Under the pieces are notes generated by a model. The model ran no database searches, was not told where the DNA came from, and saw only the letters and a program-made list of their open reading frames with translations. Positions 26,071 to 34,800 of a stretch of DNA of 64,000 bases are shown one piece after another. The position numbers and the translations under genes are program-made. The stretch comes from Anaerocolumna sedimenticola. Lineage in GTDB: Bacteria > Bacillota > Clostridia > Lachnospirales > Lachnospiraceae. Location of the stretch: contig NZ_CP048000.1 in assembly GCF_009931695.1 (NCBI RefSeq), positions 2,187,501-2,251,500 of the forward strand, given 5' to 3'. Position 1 is the stretch's first letter, and each line of letters opens with the position of its first letter.

Positions 26071-26206
26071 CTCTTAGGAAAGTTCGTCCTATGAGCTAAA
26101 AATACTCCGCGGGATGCGCGTGTACACACATAAGGATAATATCCTTTGGGAAATTGTCACTTAAGTGACAGCGCGTCAGCGCCAGAGTCTGGCAAGCCAG
26201 ACTCTT
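26071..26206 (+). repeat. Family R leader element, copy R1
   Basis: Begins with a stem CTCTTAGG/CCTATGAG around AAAGTTCGT. A GATGCG block follows, then AAGGATAATATCCTTTGGGA, a TGTCACTTAAGTGACA hairpin and an end hairpin AGAGTCTGG-CAAG-CCAGACTCT (9 bp). It aligns closely with the copy at 40658. The GGAGG ribosome site of the permease gene (ATG 26240) follows within 30 bases. Confidence 0.65.
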
Positions 26207-26239
26207 TCTTATAGGAAATTGTGTGATTGGAGGCTGTTT

Positions 26240-27238
26240 ATGAAATTTTTAAAATTTTTATGCTCCCGGTTAGTTACATTTATATTTGTAATAATATTGG
26301 GAATGACAGCAGTGTTTTTAATTCCCAGGTTTATGCCGTCTGATCCTGTTGAAGCTATGCTAGGTCAAATGACAAGTAAATCAAACTCTATGGACATGGC
26401 GGCTATTGATGCAATGCGTAAGACCTTGAATGAAAATTTCGGACTTGAGGGTACCCTGGGTGAACAGTATTTGGGATATATGAAAAGAGTTATTTTTACT
26501 CAGGATTTCGGTCCTTCCCTTACAATGTATCCGGTTCCGGTCAAAGATTTAATTGCGAATTCTTTGCCATGGACACTGGGTCTTTTGGGAATTTCAACAA
26601 TTATATCGTGGTTGATCGGTAATAGTATTGGATTACTTGCAGGGATTAGAAAGGATAAAACATACTCTAAAATACTTGAGGGGATAGCTATATGTATATA
26701 TCCGATTCCTTACTACATATTTGCTTTAACACTTATAATGCTGTTCGCCTATATTTTCCCTATATTCCCGTTAAGTGCTAATTTCAATGTATCAGGCTTT
26801 TCATGGGAAAATGTAAAGACCATTATTTGGAATTCCTTGCTTCCTGCACTTTCTCTTATATTAACAGGTACCGGCTGGTGGGTTATATCCATGACCACAC
26901 TTTCCCGTAATACCAATGAAGAGGATTTTGTTGCATTTGCAAGAATGAAAGGATTAAGCGAGAGAAAAGTTATCGGAAGATATGTTTTGCCAAACACAAT
27001 TCTTCCGCAAATTACCATGCTTGCATTACAAATTGGGACAATTTTTAACGGCGCATTGATAACAGAGATTCTATTTAACTATCCTGGCATAGGTTCTCTT
27101 ATTTACAGAGGAATTTTACAGGCCGATTATAACCTGATTATGGGAACGATTACTATTTCAATTTTTGCGGTTACAACTACAACATTGATTGTTGACCTGC
27201 TGTATCCGTTTATTGATCCCAGAGTCAGGTACAATTAG
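26240..27238 (+). CDS. Opp/Dpp-type ABC transporter permease (DppB-like)
   Basis: 332 aa. The ATG at 26240 is chosen because TTGGAGG lies 6-8 bases upstream; an in-frame ATG at 26165 would start inside the family R element. N-terminal helix LVTFIFVIILGMTAVFLIPRFMP is typical of DppB, and the permease loop EDFVAFARMKGLSERKVI around residue 230 corresponds to the EAA region. About six membrane segments. Pairs with the 27249 product. Confidence 0.92.
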   Translation: MKFLKFLCSRLVTFIFVIILGMTAVFLIPRFMPSDPVEAMLGQMTSKSNSMDMAAIDAMRKTLNENFGLEGTLGEQYLGYMKRVIFTQDFGPSLTMYPVPVKDLIANSLPWTLGLLGISTIISWLIGNSIGLLAGIRKDKTYSKILEGIAICIYPIPYYIFALTLIMLFAYIFPIFPLSANFNVSGFSWENVKTIIWNSLLPALSLILTGTGWWVISMTTLSRNTNEEDFVAFARMKGLSERKVIGRYVLPNTILPQITMLALQIGTIFNGALITEILFNYPGIGSLIYRGILQADYNLIMGTITISIFAVTTTTLIVDLLYPFIDPRVRYN

Positions 27239-27248
27239 GAGGGGTAGT

Positions 27249-28073
27249 ATGAAAAATTGGAATTTCAGATTGAAACTAGGTGTGGGTTTACTGAGTATGT
27301 TTTTGGTTATTGGCTTCGTTTTTCCGCTTTTTTATTCGGGAGATGTGACAGATTGGAATGCATATCCAACTAATCTTAAACCAAGTATGGAACATTTTTT
27401 AGGTACTAACAGCTTGGGTCAAGACATTTTCTGGCTGTTATGCAGATCTATTCAGAATTCATTTCTGATTGGTTTGTTTGTTGCATTTTTTTCAACTCTT
27501 ATTGGTGTTCTTATGGGACTTGCTGCCGGATTTAAGGGAGGAATTATAGATAGAATAGTTATGTTGATTGCCGATACCTTTATTGTTATCCCGTCGCTGC
27601 CAATTCTTATTTTGCTGGGAAGCTTAACAAAAGGCAGTGCATCCTTGTTCCTTATAGGCGGCGTTCTTATTGTTTTTAACTGGCCCTGGCCGGCACGGCA
27701 AGTGCGCTCCATGGGATTAAGCTTAAGGGAAAGGGATTACATCAGTACAGCAAAATTTTCCGGAGAAAGCACGATCCGTATATTGGTTAAAGAAATATTT
27801 CCGTTTGTTAAGGATTGGTCGATTGGTAACTTTATCAATACGATTCTCGTCGCTATTGCTTCTGAATCCGGACTCGCAGTGATCGGAATGTCAAGTAACA
27901 GCAATGCAACATTAGGCACAATGATTTACTGGGCAAACCAGCATCAAGCGATGCTTGGCGGTAAGTGGATCTGGATTGGCGCACCTGTTGTTGCTATTTG
28001 CTTTATTTTTATCGGCCTGTTCCTGTTCATGACAGGACAGCAGCAATATTCCGCATTAAGGAGGGGCAAATAA
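27249..28073 (+). CDS. Opp/Dpp-type ABC transporter permease (DppC-like)
   Basis: 274 aa from ATG 27249, behind GGAGGGG; an earlier in-frame ATG at 27189 lies inside the preceding gene. FLGTNSLGQDIFWLLCRS is the usual DppC motif (LGTDxxGRD) and REDYIST-like RERDYISTAKFSGEST the cytoplasmic EAA loop. Around six membrane helices. Its TAA overlaps the next ATG by one base. Confidence 0.92.
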   Translation: MKNWNFRLKLGVGLLSMFLVIGFVFPLFYSGDVTDWNAYPTNLKPSMEHFLGTNSLGQDIFWLLCRSIQNSFLIGLFVAFFSTLIGVLMGLAAGFKGGIIDRIVMLIADTFIVIPSLPILILLGSLTKGSASLFLIGGVLIVFNWPWPARQVRSMGLSLRERDYISTAKFSGESTIRILVKEIFPFVKDWSIGNFINTILVAIASESGLAVIGMSSNSNATLGTMIYWANQHQAMLGGKWIWIGAPVVAICFIFIGLFLFMTGQQQYSALRRGK

Positions 28074-29050
28074 TGTTGGAACTTAATCATGTCAGTGCAC
28101 GCTATAATATGCTTACCAGCTTTGTTAATGCAGTTGATGATGTAAATTTTAAAGTTGAAAATGATGAAATATTTGGAATAGCAGGAGAATCCGGTTGTGG
28201 TAAATCTACATTGCTTAAGGTTATGTATGACTTGTTGAATTATCCTCTTGAAATTTCCGGCGGCTTTGTAAGGCTTTATAAAGGTAATTCCGAAACAGAT
28301 TATGTGGAAAGCGGAAAACTTAAGGACTGTTGGTGGAAAGAAATTTCCTATGTTCCCCAAGGCGCAATGCACGTTATGAATCCGGTTGCTAACATTGAAA
28401 ATCAGTTCTTTGATACTGTAAGCCGCGGGTACCATGTAAAAATGACTAAAAAGCAGATAAGAGAAAAAGTTGCAGCTTATTTGGAAGATCTGGAACTTTC
28501 ACCGGATGTGCTGAAAGCTTATCCTCATCAGCTTTCCGGAGGCATGCGCCAACGTGTTTTAATTGCACTTGCTACATTCTTAAATCCCGGTGTAATATTG
28601 GCGGATGAACCAACAACTGCGTTGGATGTTGTTGTTCAAAAGGACATTCTTACAATGCTTATGTCGGTACAAAAAAGAATGATGAACTCTATGGTGATAG
28701 TTTCACACGATATGGGTGTTCATTATCAGGTTACAAAGCGTATGGGCATTATGTATGCCGGACAGATGATTGAAATTGGACCTACGGATGAAATATTTGG
28801 TAACCCGAAGCATCCTTATACAAAAATGTTAATAGGTGCACTTCCTAAGGTTGGTGATAACAGCCAAAAGGAAGGTATACCGGGAACTCCGCCAAGCCTT
28901 AAAAATCCTCCGGATGGATGTCGTTTTGCCGACAGATGTAAGTATGCTGCCAATGAATGCCGCAATATCAGACCTCGGACGGTTCAAGTAGGGGAAAAGC
29001 ATTTTGCCGCATGTTTATTACTGGAACAAGCTTCGGGAGGTAGTGAATAA
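28073..29050 (+). CDS. Opp/Dpp-type ABC transporter ATPase (DppD-like)
   Basis: 325 aa from ATG 28073 (AAGGAGGGG upstream). Walker A GESGCGKST, signature LSGGMRQR, Walker B ILADEPTTALD and the His switch in VIVSHDMG are all intact. The C-terminal oligopeptide-transporter extension has the cysteines of CRFADRCKYAANEC. It forms the ATPase pair with the 29050 product. It overlaps both neighbours by one base (TAATG), so the operon is translationally coupled. Confidence 0.94.
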   Translation: MLELNHVSARYNMLTSFVNAVDDVNFKVENDEIFGIAGESGCGKSTLLKVMYDLLNYPLEISGGFVRLYKGNSETDYVESGKLKDCWWKEISYVPQGAMHVMNPVANIENQFFDTVSRGYHVKMTKKQIREKVAAYLEDLELSPDVLKAYPHQLSGGMRQRVLIALATFLNPGVILADEPTTALDVVVQKDILTMLMSVQKRMMNSMVIVSHDMGVHYQVTKRMGIMYAGQMIEIGPTDEIFGNPKHPYTKMLIGALPKVGDNSQKEGIPGTPPSLKNPPDGCRFADRCKYAANECRNIRPRTVQVGEKHFAACLLLEQASGGSE

Positions 29051-30036
29051 TGGAAACTAAAAATATACTTGAAATAAGCCATCTTAACCGTGAATTCCGG
29101 ATTGGTGGTATGATTTTGGGAAATAAAATTATGGCAGTTGATGATGTTTCATTAAAAATGCCATCTGATGAATCCTGGATTATGAGTATCGTTGGTGAGT
29201 CAGGAAGCGGTAAGACAACTCTTGCAAAAATGATATTAGGTCTGCTGGATATCTCCGGCGGGAATATTATTTTGGATGGAAAAAGCATCAACTATCACAT
29301 GAAGCATAAAAAAGAGTTTTATCGGATTGTTCAGCCTATTTTTCAAAATCCGTTTACTAATTTTAGTATGAAGCGGACAGTAGACTGCTATCTATATGAA
29401 ACAGCGTTGAATATGGATATGGCAAAAAACAAAGATGATGCGAAAGAGGTTATTACTGATACCTTAAAAAAAGTTGGATTGAGCTATGATCAGGTTAAGA
29501 ATAAGTACCCGAACCAATTCTCCGGTGGTGAGTTGCAACGTATTTCTATTGCCCGTGCACTTATCACGAAGCCGAAAATTATAGTTGCGGATGAGCCGGT
29601 TGCCATGATAGATGCATCATTACGAATGAATATAGTTAATATATTTAAAAATCTGAAAGAGGAGTACGGTGTCAGCTTTATATATATTACACATGATCTT
29701 TCAACAGCATATTACGTTAGTGATTATATTGCCACAATGTATAAGGGCAGCATGATTGAATTCGGAAAAGCCAGAGAGGTTTTGGAGAATCCTGGTCATC
29801 CATATACGGAGCTTCTTCTTGAGTCTATCCCTAAGGTTGGAGCAAAGTGGAGCGGCAAGGACAGACCTCACATGGAGGATGCGGAAAATAAAATAATGAA
29901 TGGTGTGGGTTGTAAATTTGCTAAAAGATGCCCTTATGCAAAAGATGTATGCTTTCAAAAATCTCTGTCGATGGTAAAATTGAACGAAAGTCATAAAACT
30001 TTATGCATTAAGCAGAACAATTATAAAGTTGATTGA
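29050..30036 (+). CDS. Opp/Dpp-type ABC transporter ATPase (DppF-like)
   Basis: 328 aa. Walker A GESGSGKTT, signature FSGGELQR, Walker B IIVADEPVAMID and switch YITHDLS are intact. It has the Cys-containing C-terminal extension CKFAKRCPYAKDVC. In the Walker B region the usual DEPVSALD is DEPVAMID. Partner of the 28073 product. A small gap of 21 bases leads to the second thioredoxin-fold gene. Confidence 0.94.
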   Translation: METKNILEISHLNREFRIGGMILGNKIMAVDDVSLKMPSDESWIMSIVGESGSGKTTLAKMILGLLDISGGNIILDGKSINYHMKHKKEFYRIVQPIFQNPFTNFSMKRTVDCYLYETALNMDMAKNKDDAKEVITDTLKKVGLSYDQVKNKYPNQFSGGELQRISIARALITKPKIIVADEPVAMIDASLRMNIVNIFKNLKEEYGVSFIYITHDLSTAYYVSDYIATMYKGSMIEFGKAREVLENPGHPYTELLLESIPKVGAKWSGKDRPHMEDAENKIMNGVGCKFAKRCPYAKDVCFQKSLSMVKLNESHKTLCIKQNNYKVD

Positions 30037-30057
30037 TAAAAAAGGCAGGGAGACAGG

Positions 30058-30852
30058 ATGAAAATAGAAGTATATTTAAAAAAGATTGTTAGAATTAGTG
30101 TTCTGTGTATAGTCATATTAACAGTTACTTTCTTAGTTGTTTTGGCACATAAACCAAGTACAAGAAAGACAAATGGGGTGAAACTCCTGAATTTCTCTAC
30201 CGGTGAAAAATTACAAGGATATACGGTGTGGGATTCACAGGGAAAGGAGATTGATATTTCTGATATTACAGGGAAAGAAACTCTTGTGGTCTTTGCGATG
30301 AAGGGATGTAAAGATTGTATTGCCGATTTTGACGCCTATCGCATTCTCTTCTCTCTTTATAACAGTGAAAATTTTTCCGTTGTGTTTGTGTGGGATGATA
30401 AAATTCCGCAGGAGCAGCTTGATAAGATGAATATTCCTCCGGAAGATTCATTTTCCGCAAAAGGAAAATATAAATTTACAGATTGGGTGCCAAGCTATTA
30501 TTTTATAGATGAAAACGCTATGATTACGGCACAAACCACTAAGATTTCTGAGGTTGCAGAGCTTTTGCCCCAAACAACTGTAAATGCTGATAACATGATG
30601 TCTTTGTCCGGCGGTGTTCCAATTCTGTTGGGTGTGAGCGGTTGCGGAGCGTGTAAAAAGGCAACGGAGACGCTGGAACAAGATGGAACCGACTATTTAT
30701 ATTTTCTGCAAGGCGAAAAGTTGAATGAAGATACTGATGAAAATATATTTATTGATACAGAGAAGCTGATATCAAAAGCTTTTAATATTAAAGAATATCC
30801 TGTATACATTTATGTGGATTCTGCTGGGAATGTGGTAATTGAGGAAAAATAA
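30058..30852 (+). CDS. Membrane-anchored thioredoxin-fold protein, two CxxC domains
   Basis: 264 aa. N-terminal anchor about residues 13-31. The first domain is TlpA/peroxiredoxin-like: DSQGKEIDISDITGKETLVVF then a CxxC (KGCKDCIADF, about residues 83-86) and WVPSYYFID. The second domain begins near 183 with PILLGVSGCGACKKATETL, a second CxxC, and ends in YPVYIYVDSAGNV. The layout parallels 22983. AGGCAGGGAG precedes the ATG. Last gene of the transporter operon. Probably a thiol-disulfide protein on the outer face of the membrane; partner unknown. Confidence 0.75.
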   Translation: MKIEVYLKKIVRISVLCIVILTVTFLVVLAHKPSTRKTNGVKLLNFSTGEKLQGYTVWDSQGKEIDISDITGKETLVVFAMKGCKDCIADFDAYRILFSLYNSENFSVVFVWDDKIPQEQLDKMNIPPEDSFSAKGKYKFTDWVPSYYFIDENAMITAQTTKISEVAELLPQTTVNADNMMSLSGGVPILLGVSGCGACKKATETLEQDGTDYLYFLQGEKLNEDTDENIFIDTEKLISKAFNIKEYPVYIYVDSAGNVVIEEK

Positions 30853-31008
30853 CTGCAGACAGAGTACTACAGCCTGTGTAATGTCAATTTCCAATTACTT
30901 GTGAAGTCTGCGCAGGAATACCATAGTATTGCAGGTTTTTTAACCTTACAAGTAAGTCCCCACGCTTCTTAGCGTATCGGACCAGAATATTGGCTTTGAC
31001 TTAATATT

Positions 31009-31050
31009 GCCCAACCCATAGATTCTAAAGATGGGATTTGGGCATTTTTT
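31009..31050 (+). terminator. Terminator of the Opp-type operon
   Basis: GCCCAACCCA (31009-31018) pairs with TGGGATTTGGGC (about 31032-31043), followed by ATTTTTTAT. 30853-31008 contains no gene. Confidence 0.78.
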
Positions 31051-31180
31051 ATCTCATAAAAAAGTTCGTCTTATGAGATAAAACCCTCAGAGGAATGTGT
31101 ATGGATGTGTACCTCGCTAAAAGACAGTATATTGCTACGAGGTATGTTCTGACGCGATAGTGTCGGCGAGCCGGCACTTT
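31051..31180 (+). repeat. Family R leader element, divergent copy R2
   Basis: Stem ATCTCATAA/TTATGAGAT around AAAAGTTCGTC, like R1, and an end hairpin AGTGTCGG-CGAG-CCGGCACT (8 bp), with loop CGAG instead of CAAG. The middle is different from R1 and R3 (CTCG...CGAG stem in place of the GTCAC hairpin), so assignment is weaker. It precedes the LacI regulator gene. Confidence 0.5.
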
Positions 31181-31194
31181 GTTTTATCATTTAA

Positions 31195-31224
31195 ATACCC
31201 GGGTATGGACAAGCGTGTTATAAT
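31195..31224 (+). promoter_or_regulatory. LacI gene promoter with palindrome
   Basis: A -10 TATAAT at 31219-31224 without a good -35. At the -35 position is a perfect 12-base palindrome centred on CG (ATACCCGGGTAT, 31195-31206), a possible autoregulatory or second-regulator operator; it does not match O1 or O2. Confidence 0.45.
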
Positions 31225-31290
31225 ATAAAGTATTAGGTGTGTTGCCAGATATTTTAGAAAAGTCAGAAAAAATGGAAGGGGTGTTGTGTA

Positions 31291-32304
31291 TTGACCACTA
31301 TTTATGATATTGCAGATAAAACAGGGTTGTCCGCTTCCACTGTTGCCAGAGCATTGAATGGAAGTGGGTATTGTAGCGATAAAGCTAAAAAAAAGGTGTT
31401 TGCTGCAGCGGAAGAATTAGGTTACGTTCCTTATCAGGCAGCTAAAACCCTTAAAAGTAGTATAACGAATAAGATTATGTTTTGTATTCCTGATATCATG
31501 AATCCATATTACTTTGATATGATTAAAGGAGTAACACAGACATTGGAAGATTACAACTACAATATTCTTCTGGCTTATACTATGCATAGTCCTGAAAAAG
31601 AATTGGAGATTCTCAATTCGTTAAAAGGGCGTTATGTGGATGGTCTGATTTTTGGTTCGTTTGACTACAATCCTACGTTGATCGAAGCGATTAAAGATAC
31701 GGGATTGCCTACCGCTATAACGAGTTTCTATGAGAATTCGGAATATCATAATTATTATGATTGCATCTATGCGAATCAATCGCGTGCGGCTTGGATTGCA
31801 ACACATCATTGCATTGAGAATGGCCATACCCGAATTGCATTTTTGGGAGGCGACCCTAAAGAACAAAATACGAAAGAACGTTTTGAGGGTTATTGCAGGG
31901 CACTGGAAGAATCCGGGATTCCTGTCGATAACACTCTGATTATTAATGCGAATTTTACAAGGGAGCTTGCCTTGCAAAAATTCCAGCAATTTATTAGAAA
32001 TGATGGTAAATGTACCGCAGTTGTGGCTTGTAATGACTTGATGGGTATAGGATGCATGAATGCTTGCAGTATGCTTGGGCTTAAAGTGCCGGATGATATT
32101 TCTATTGTATCTTTGGATAATACCGAATATTGCTTATGTACCAATCCGCCAATGACATCGGTTGATATGATGCAGGGTAAAGTTGGAACTGAGGCAGCAA
32201 GGCTTGTAATGGATAGAATTTTAAATAAGCGTAGTTACCGAACAGATATCGTATTTTCTCCGGAAATTATAAAACGGGAATCCGTTAAAAAAATAACATT
32301 ATGA
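31291..32304 (+). CDS. LacI-family transcriptional regulator
   Basis: 337 aa with a TTG start at 31291 behind GGAAGGGG. N-terminal HTH: TTIYDIADKTGLSASTVARALNG, then the hinge region (YVPYQAAKTLKSS). The effector domain is periplasmic-binding-like (MFCIPDIMNPYYFDMIKGV; SIVSLDNTEYC). It probably represses the GH172-transporter locus through O1 and O2 at 21047 and 20909, since LacI repressors are usually encoded beside their targets and no other regulator is near. The inducer is unknown, probably a sugar. Confidence 0.93.
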   Translation: MTTIYDIADKTGLSASTVARALNGSGYCSDKAKKKVFAAAEELGYVPYQAAKTLKSSITNKIMFCIPDIMNPYYFDMIKGVTQTLEDYNYNILLAYTMHSPEKELEILNSLKGRYVDGLIFGSFDYNPTLIEAIKDTGLPTAITSFYENSEYHNYYDCIYANQSRAAWIATHHCIENGHTRIAFLGGDPKEQNTKERFEGYCRALEESGIPVDNTLIINANFTRELALQKFQQFIRNDGKCTAVVACNDLMGIGCMNACSMLGLKVPDDISIVSLDNTEYCLCTNPPMTSVDMMQGKVGTEAARLVMDRILNKRSYRTDIVFSPEIIKRESVKKITL

Positions 32305-32390
32305 TCTTTTTATCCAAGTGCTCCGGCGAGTGAATTACTTACTCCTGAATAATGTGGAATATTGGAGTGTAGTTTCCGCTTTCTGGAACA

Positions 32391-32507
32391 TCAGGAAGAT
32401 TTAAAACTTGTTATTCCTTTCATTTCATTGGTTCTTATATAAGTAATTCCAACTTTTTCTTGCATTCTGCCTCGTAATGATTTGATTCTGTTTTCCATTT
32501 CCCGCAT
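32391..32507 (-). other. Small open frame, possible gene remnant
   Basis: A 38-codon frame on the minus strand (MREMENRIKSLRGRM..., stop at 32391) within the 357-base gap 32305-32661. No ribosome site is clear and I do not recognise a family. Probably not a functional gene. The rest of the gap shows nothing. Confidence 0.2.
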
Positions 32508-32661
32508 GGTTTCTGACAGACTATTGAATATCTTTCAATGCTTTTTTATCTACCCTTCTAAGATTATCAGAAAAGATAAAGAAAATTTAAAAATAAAAAA
32601 GGAAATATGCAGGTTTGGTAGAATATTAATAATATAGGGTTTATTTTATACGGAAAGGGGA

Positions 32662-33720
32662 ATGAAAAAGATGAATATTCAAAGTGAATTGGTTAATTTT
32701 CAGAAAAAGATCAATATGCGCCAAAAGCTGGAACAAAGAGAACATGAATATTTAAGCCCTTATGCTGCATTCAGTGACAGTTCCAGTGGAAGAGATATTT
32801 ATGAGGAACCCTGTGATATTCGCCCCATTTACCAGAGAGACCGGGACAGAATCCTCCATTCCAAATCTTTTCGCAGATTAAAACATAAAACCCAGGTATT
32901 TTTAGCTCCTGAGGGAGATCATTACCGTACAAGATTAACGCATACGCTGGAAGTATCCCAGAATGCAAGAACCATCGCAAGAGCCTTACGTCTAAATGAG
33001 GATCTGGCAGAGGCTATTGCATTGGGACATGATTTGGGACACACCCCTTTTGGACATGCTGGAGAACGTGCCCTGAACCATATCTGCCCGGAGGGATTTG
33101 AACATCATATTCAAAGCATTAGGATAGTGGAATTATTGGAAAATCACGGGAAAGGTTTAAACCTTACCAAAGAAGTCAGGGATGGCATACTAAACCATCA
33201 AACGAAAGGTTGCCCGAGTACACTGGAAGGAAAGATAGTCCGACTGTCGGATAAAATTGCTTATATCAATCATGATATTGATGATGCCATCCGGGGTCAC
33301 ATCATTACGGAGGAAGACATTCCAAATGAATATACGGATATTTTGGGTCACAGCCCAAGAGAAAGACTGAATACCATCATACACGATATCGTAAGTCATA
33401 GTGAAGATACCGATGAGATTACCATGTCACCTGAGATAGAAGAGGCGATGTTTGAGATGCGAAAATATATGTTTCGTAGTGTATATACCAATCCTGTAGC
33501 AAAAGGAGAGGAACAGAAAGCAGAAGCAATGCTGATACACCTGTTTGAGTATTATATTAAGAATTTAGAGCTTCTTCCGGAGGAGTATCTGTATATGATG
33601 GAGAGCAAAGGGGAGACGGCAACCAGGGTGGTATGTGATTATATAGCCGGTATGACGGACCGCTATGCGGTGGCAAAATTTACGGAATTATCCATACCCA
33701 GATCCTGGAGTATTTATTAA
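32662..33720 (+). CDS. dgt: dGTP triphosphohydrolase (dGTPase, HD domain)
   Basis: 352 aa. HD-domain residues are visible: RTRLTHTLEVSQNARTIAR, then IALGHDLGHTPFGH (His-Asp pair) near residue 115, and a later DKIAYINHDIDDA. DYRDRDRILHS-like YQRDRDRILHSKSFRRLKHKTQV at residues 38-60 is the family opening. It removes triphosphate from dGTP or other dNTPs to control pools or limit phage. AAAGGGG precedes the ATG. A conserved neighbour of dnaG in many Clostridia. Confidence 0.93.
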   Translation: MKKMNIQSELVNFQKKINMRQKLEQREHEYLSPYAAFSDSSSGRDIYEEPCDIRPIYQRDRDRILHSKSFRRLKHKTQVFLAPEGDHYRTRLTHTLEVSQNARTIARALRLNEDLAEAIALGHDLGHTPFGHAGERALNHICPEGFEHHIQSIRIVELLENHGKGLNLTKEVRDGILNHQTKGCPSTLEGKIVRLSDKIAYINHDIDDAIRGHIITEEDIPNEYTDILGHSPRERLNTIIHDIVSHSEDTDEITMSPEIEEAMFEMRKYMFRSVYTNPVAKGEEQKAEAMLIHLFEYYIKNLELLPEEYLYMMESKGETATRVVCDYIAGMTDRYAVAKFTELSIPRSWSIY

Positions 33721-33800
33721 GGTTTCTGAATATATTCGCCGGTAACAAAACCATATTTGTATAGACGTTTAGATATTTAAATATATAGGGGGGATTATTT

Positions 33801-34613
33801 GTGTTTGAAAAGGAAGAAATACTTCACGGAGGTAATGTCAATAATGTTGTGAGGATCGGAAATACCGTTCACCGTTCTGTAAACTGGAGCCCGTATGTGC
33901 ATGAACTGCTTCTATATTTAGAAAAACAAGGTTTTGACGGGGCACCCAAGTTTATCGGTATTGATGAGAAAGGCTGTGAAATATTATCTTATATTGAGGG
34001 AGAGGTTTCTGGAAATGATTATCCTGATTTTAAGCCTTATATATGGTCTGAAGACTCACTTATAAGATGTGCACAACTATTACGGCGATATCATGATGCA
34101 GTTCAGGGGTTTATTGGAATTTCGGACTATTATACAAATGAAGAACACAATGCTGTACCTGGGAAATGGGAGAATGAAGTAGTCTGCCATAATGATGCTG
34201 CACTTTATAACATCGTTTTTAAAGATGAAGTACCGGTAGCTCTCATCGATTTTGACCTGGCCAAACCAGGCCCGCGTATTTGGGATATCGTATATATGCT
34301 TTATACATCAGTACCTCTAGCGAGTTTTGCCATCGATTACAATACTGGTAAATCAATTCCTTATAACCCGGAATTACACGCAGCGGACCGAACTCGCAGG
34401 ATTTCCCTTTTCATGGATGCTTACGGTATAAAAATACCTCATAATATCAAGGAATGGACCATAAGCCGTATTAAGGCTTTATGTGATACTCTTACAATTG
34501 GCGCTGCAAATGGTAACGAAGCTTACCGGAAGATGATTGATGAGGGGCATTTGGCACACTATAAGTGGGAAATAATTTTCTTAAAAGAACATTTTAAAGA
34601 TTGGATGGAATAA
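33801..34613 (+). CDS. Aminoglycoside phosphotransferase-family kinase
   Basis: 270 aa with GTG start at 33801 behind GGGGGG. APH fold: catalytic loop CHNDAALYNIVF (HxD-x4-N), then the metal-binding IDFDLAKPGPRIWD. An N-terminal GGNVNNVVRIGNTVHR strand fits the phosphate-binding lobe. It may be a small-molecule kinase rather than a resistance enzyme; there is no transfer signal around it. Confidence 0.85.
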   Translation: MFEKEEILHGGNVNNVVRIGNTVHRSVNWSPYVHELLLYLEKQGFDGAPKFIGIDEKGCEILSYIEGEVSGNDYPDFKPYIWSEDSLIRCAQLLRRYHDAVQGFIGISDYYTNEEHNAVPGKWENEVVCHNDAALYNIVFKDEVPVALIDFDLAKPGPRIWDIVYMLYTSVPLASFAIDYNTGKSIPYNPELHAADRTRRISLFMDAYGIKIPHNIKEWTISRIKALCDTLTIGAANGNEAYRKMIDEGHLAHYKWEIIFLKEHFKDWME

Positions 34614-34616
34614 AAT

Positions 34617-34770
34617 ATGCAAAATTGTAAAATTATTTTAATTTTAATTTTTTAAAATATCTTATAAAAATACAAAAGTTTCAGTGACCTTTGGGATCGG
34701 ATTTAGCTTTTGTATTTTGTCAATTTTGCATGGTATATAGATACAATATTGGAGTTTCAGCAATTACTTA
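34617..34770 (+). repeat. Family Q leader element, copy Q3
   Basis: Directly before dnaG. Stem ATGCAAAATTG (34617-34627) with CAATTTTGCAT; hairpin AAATACAAAAG with CTTTTGTATTT (11 bp); apical motif TCAGTGACCTTTGGGATCGG; then GCATGGTATATAGATAC and CAATTACTTA as in Q1 and Q2. The outer stem seen in Q1 is not formed here. The GAAAGGAG ribosome site and TTG start follow within 30 bases. Confidence 0.68.
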
Positions 34771-34800
34771 TATAGAAAAATACAAGAAAGGAGAGTTCCA

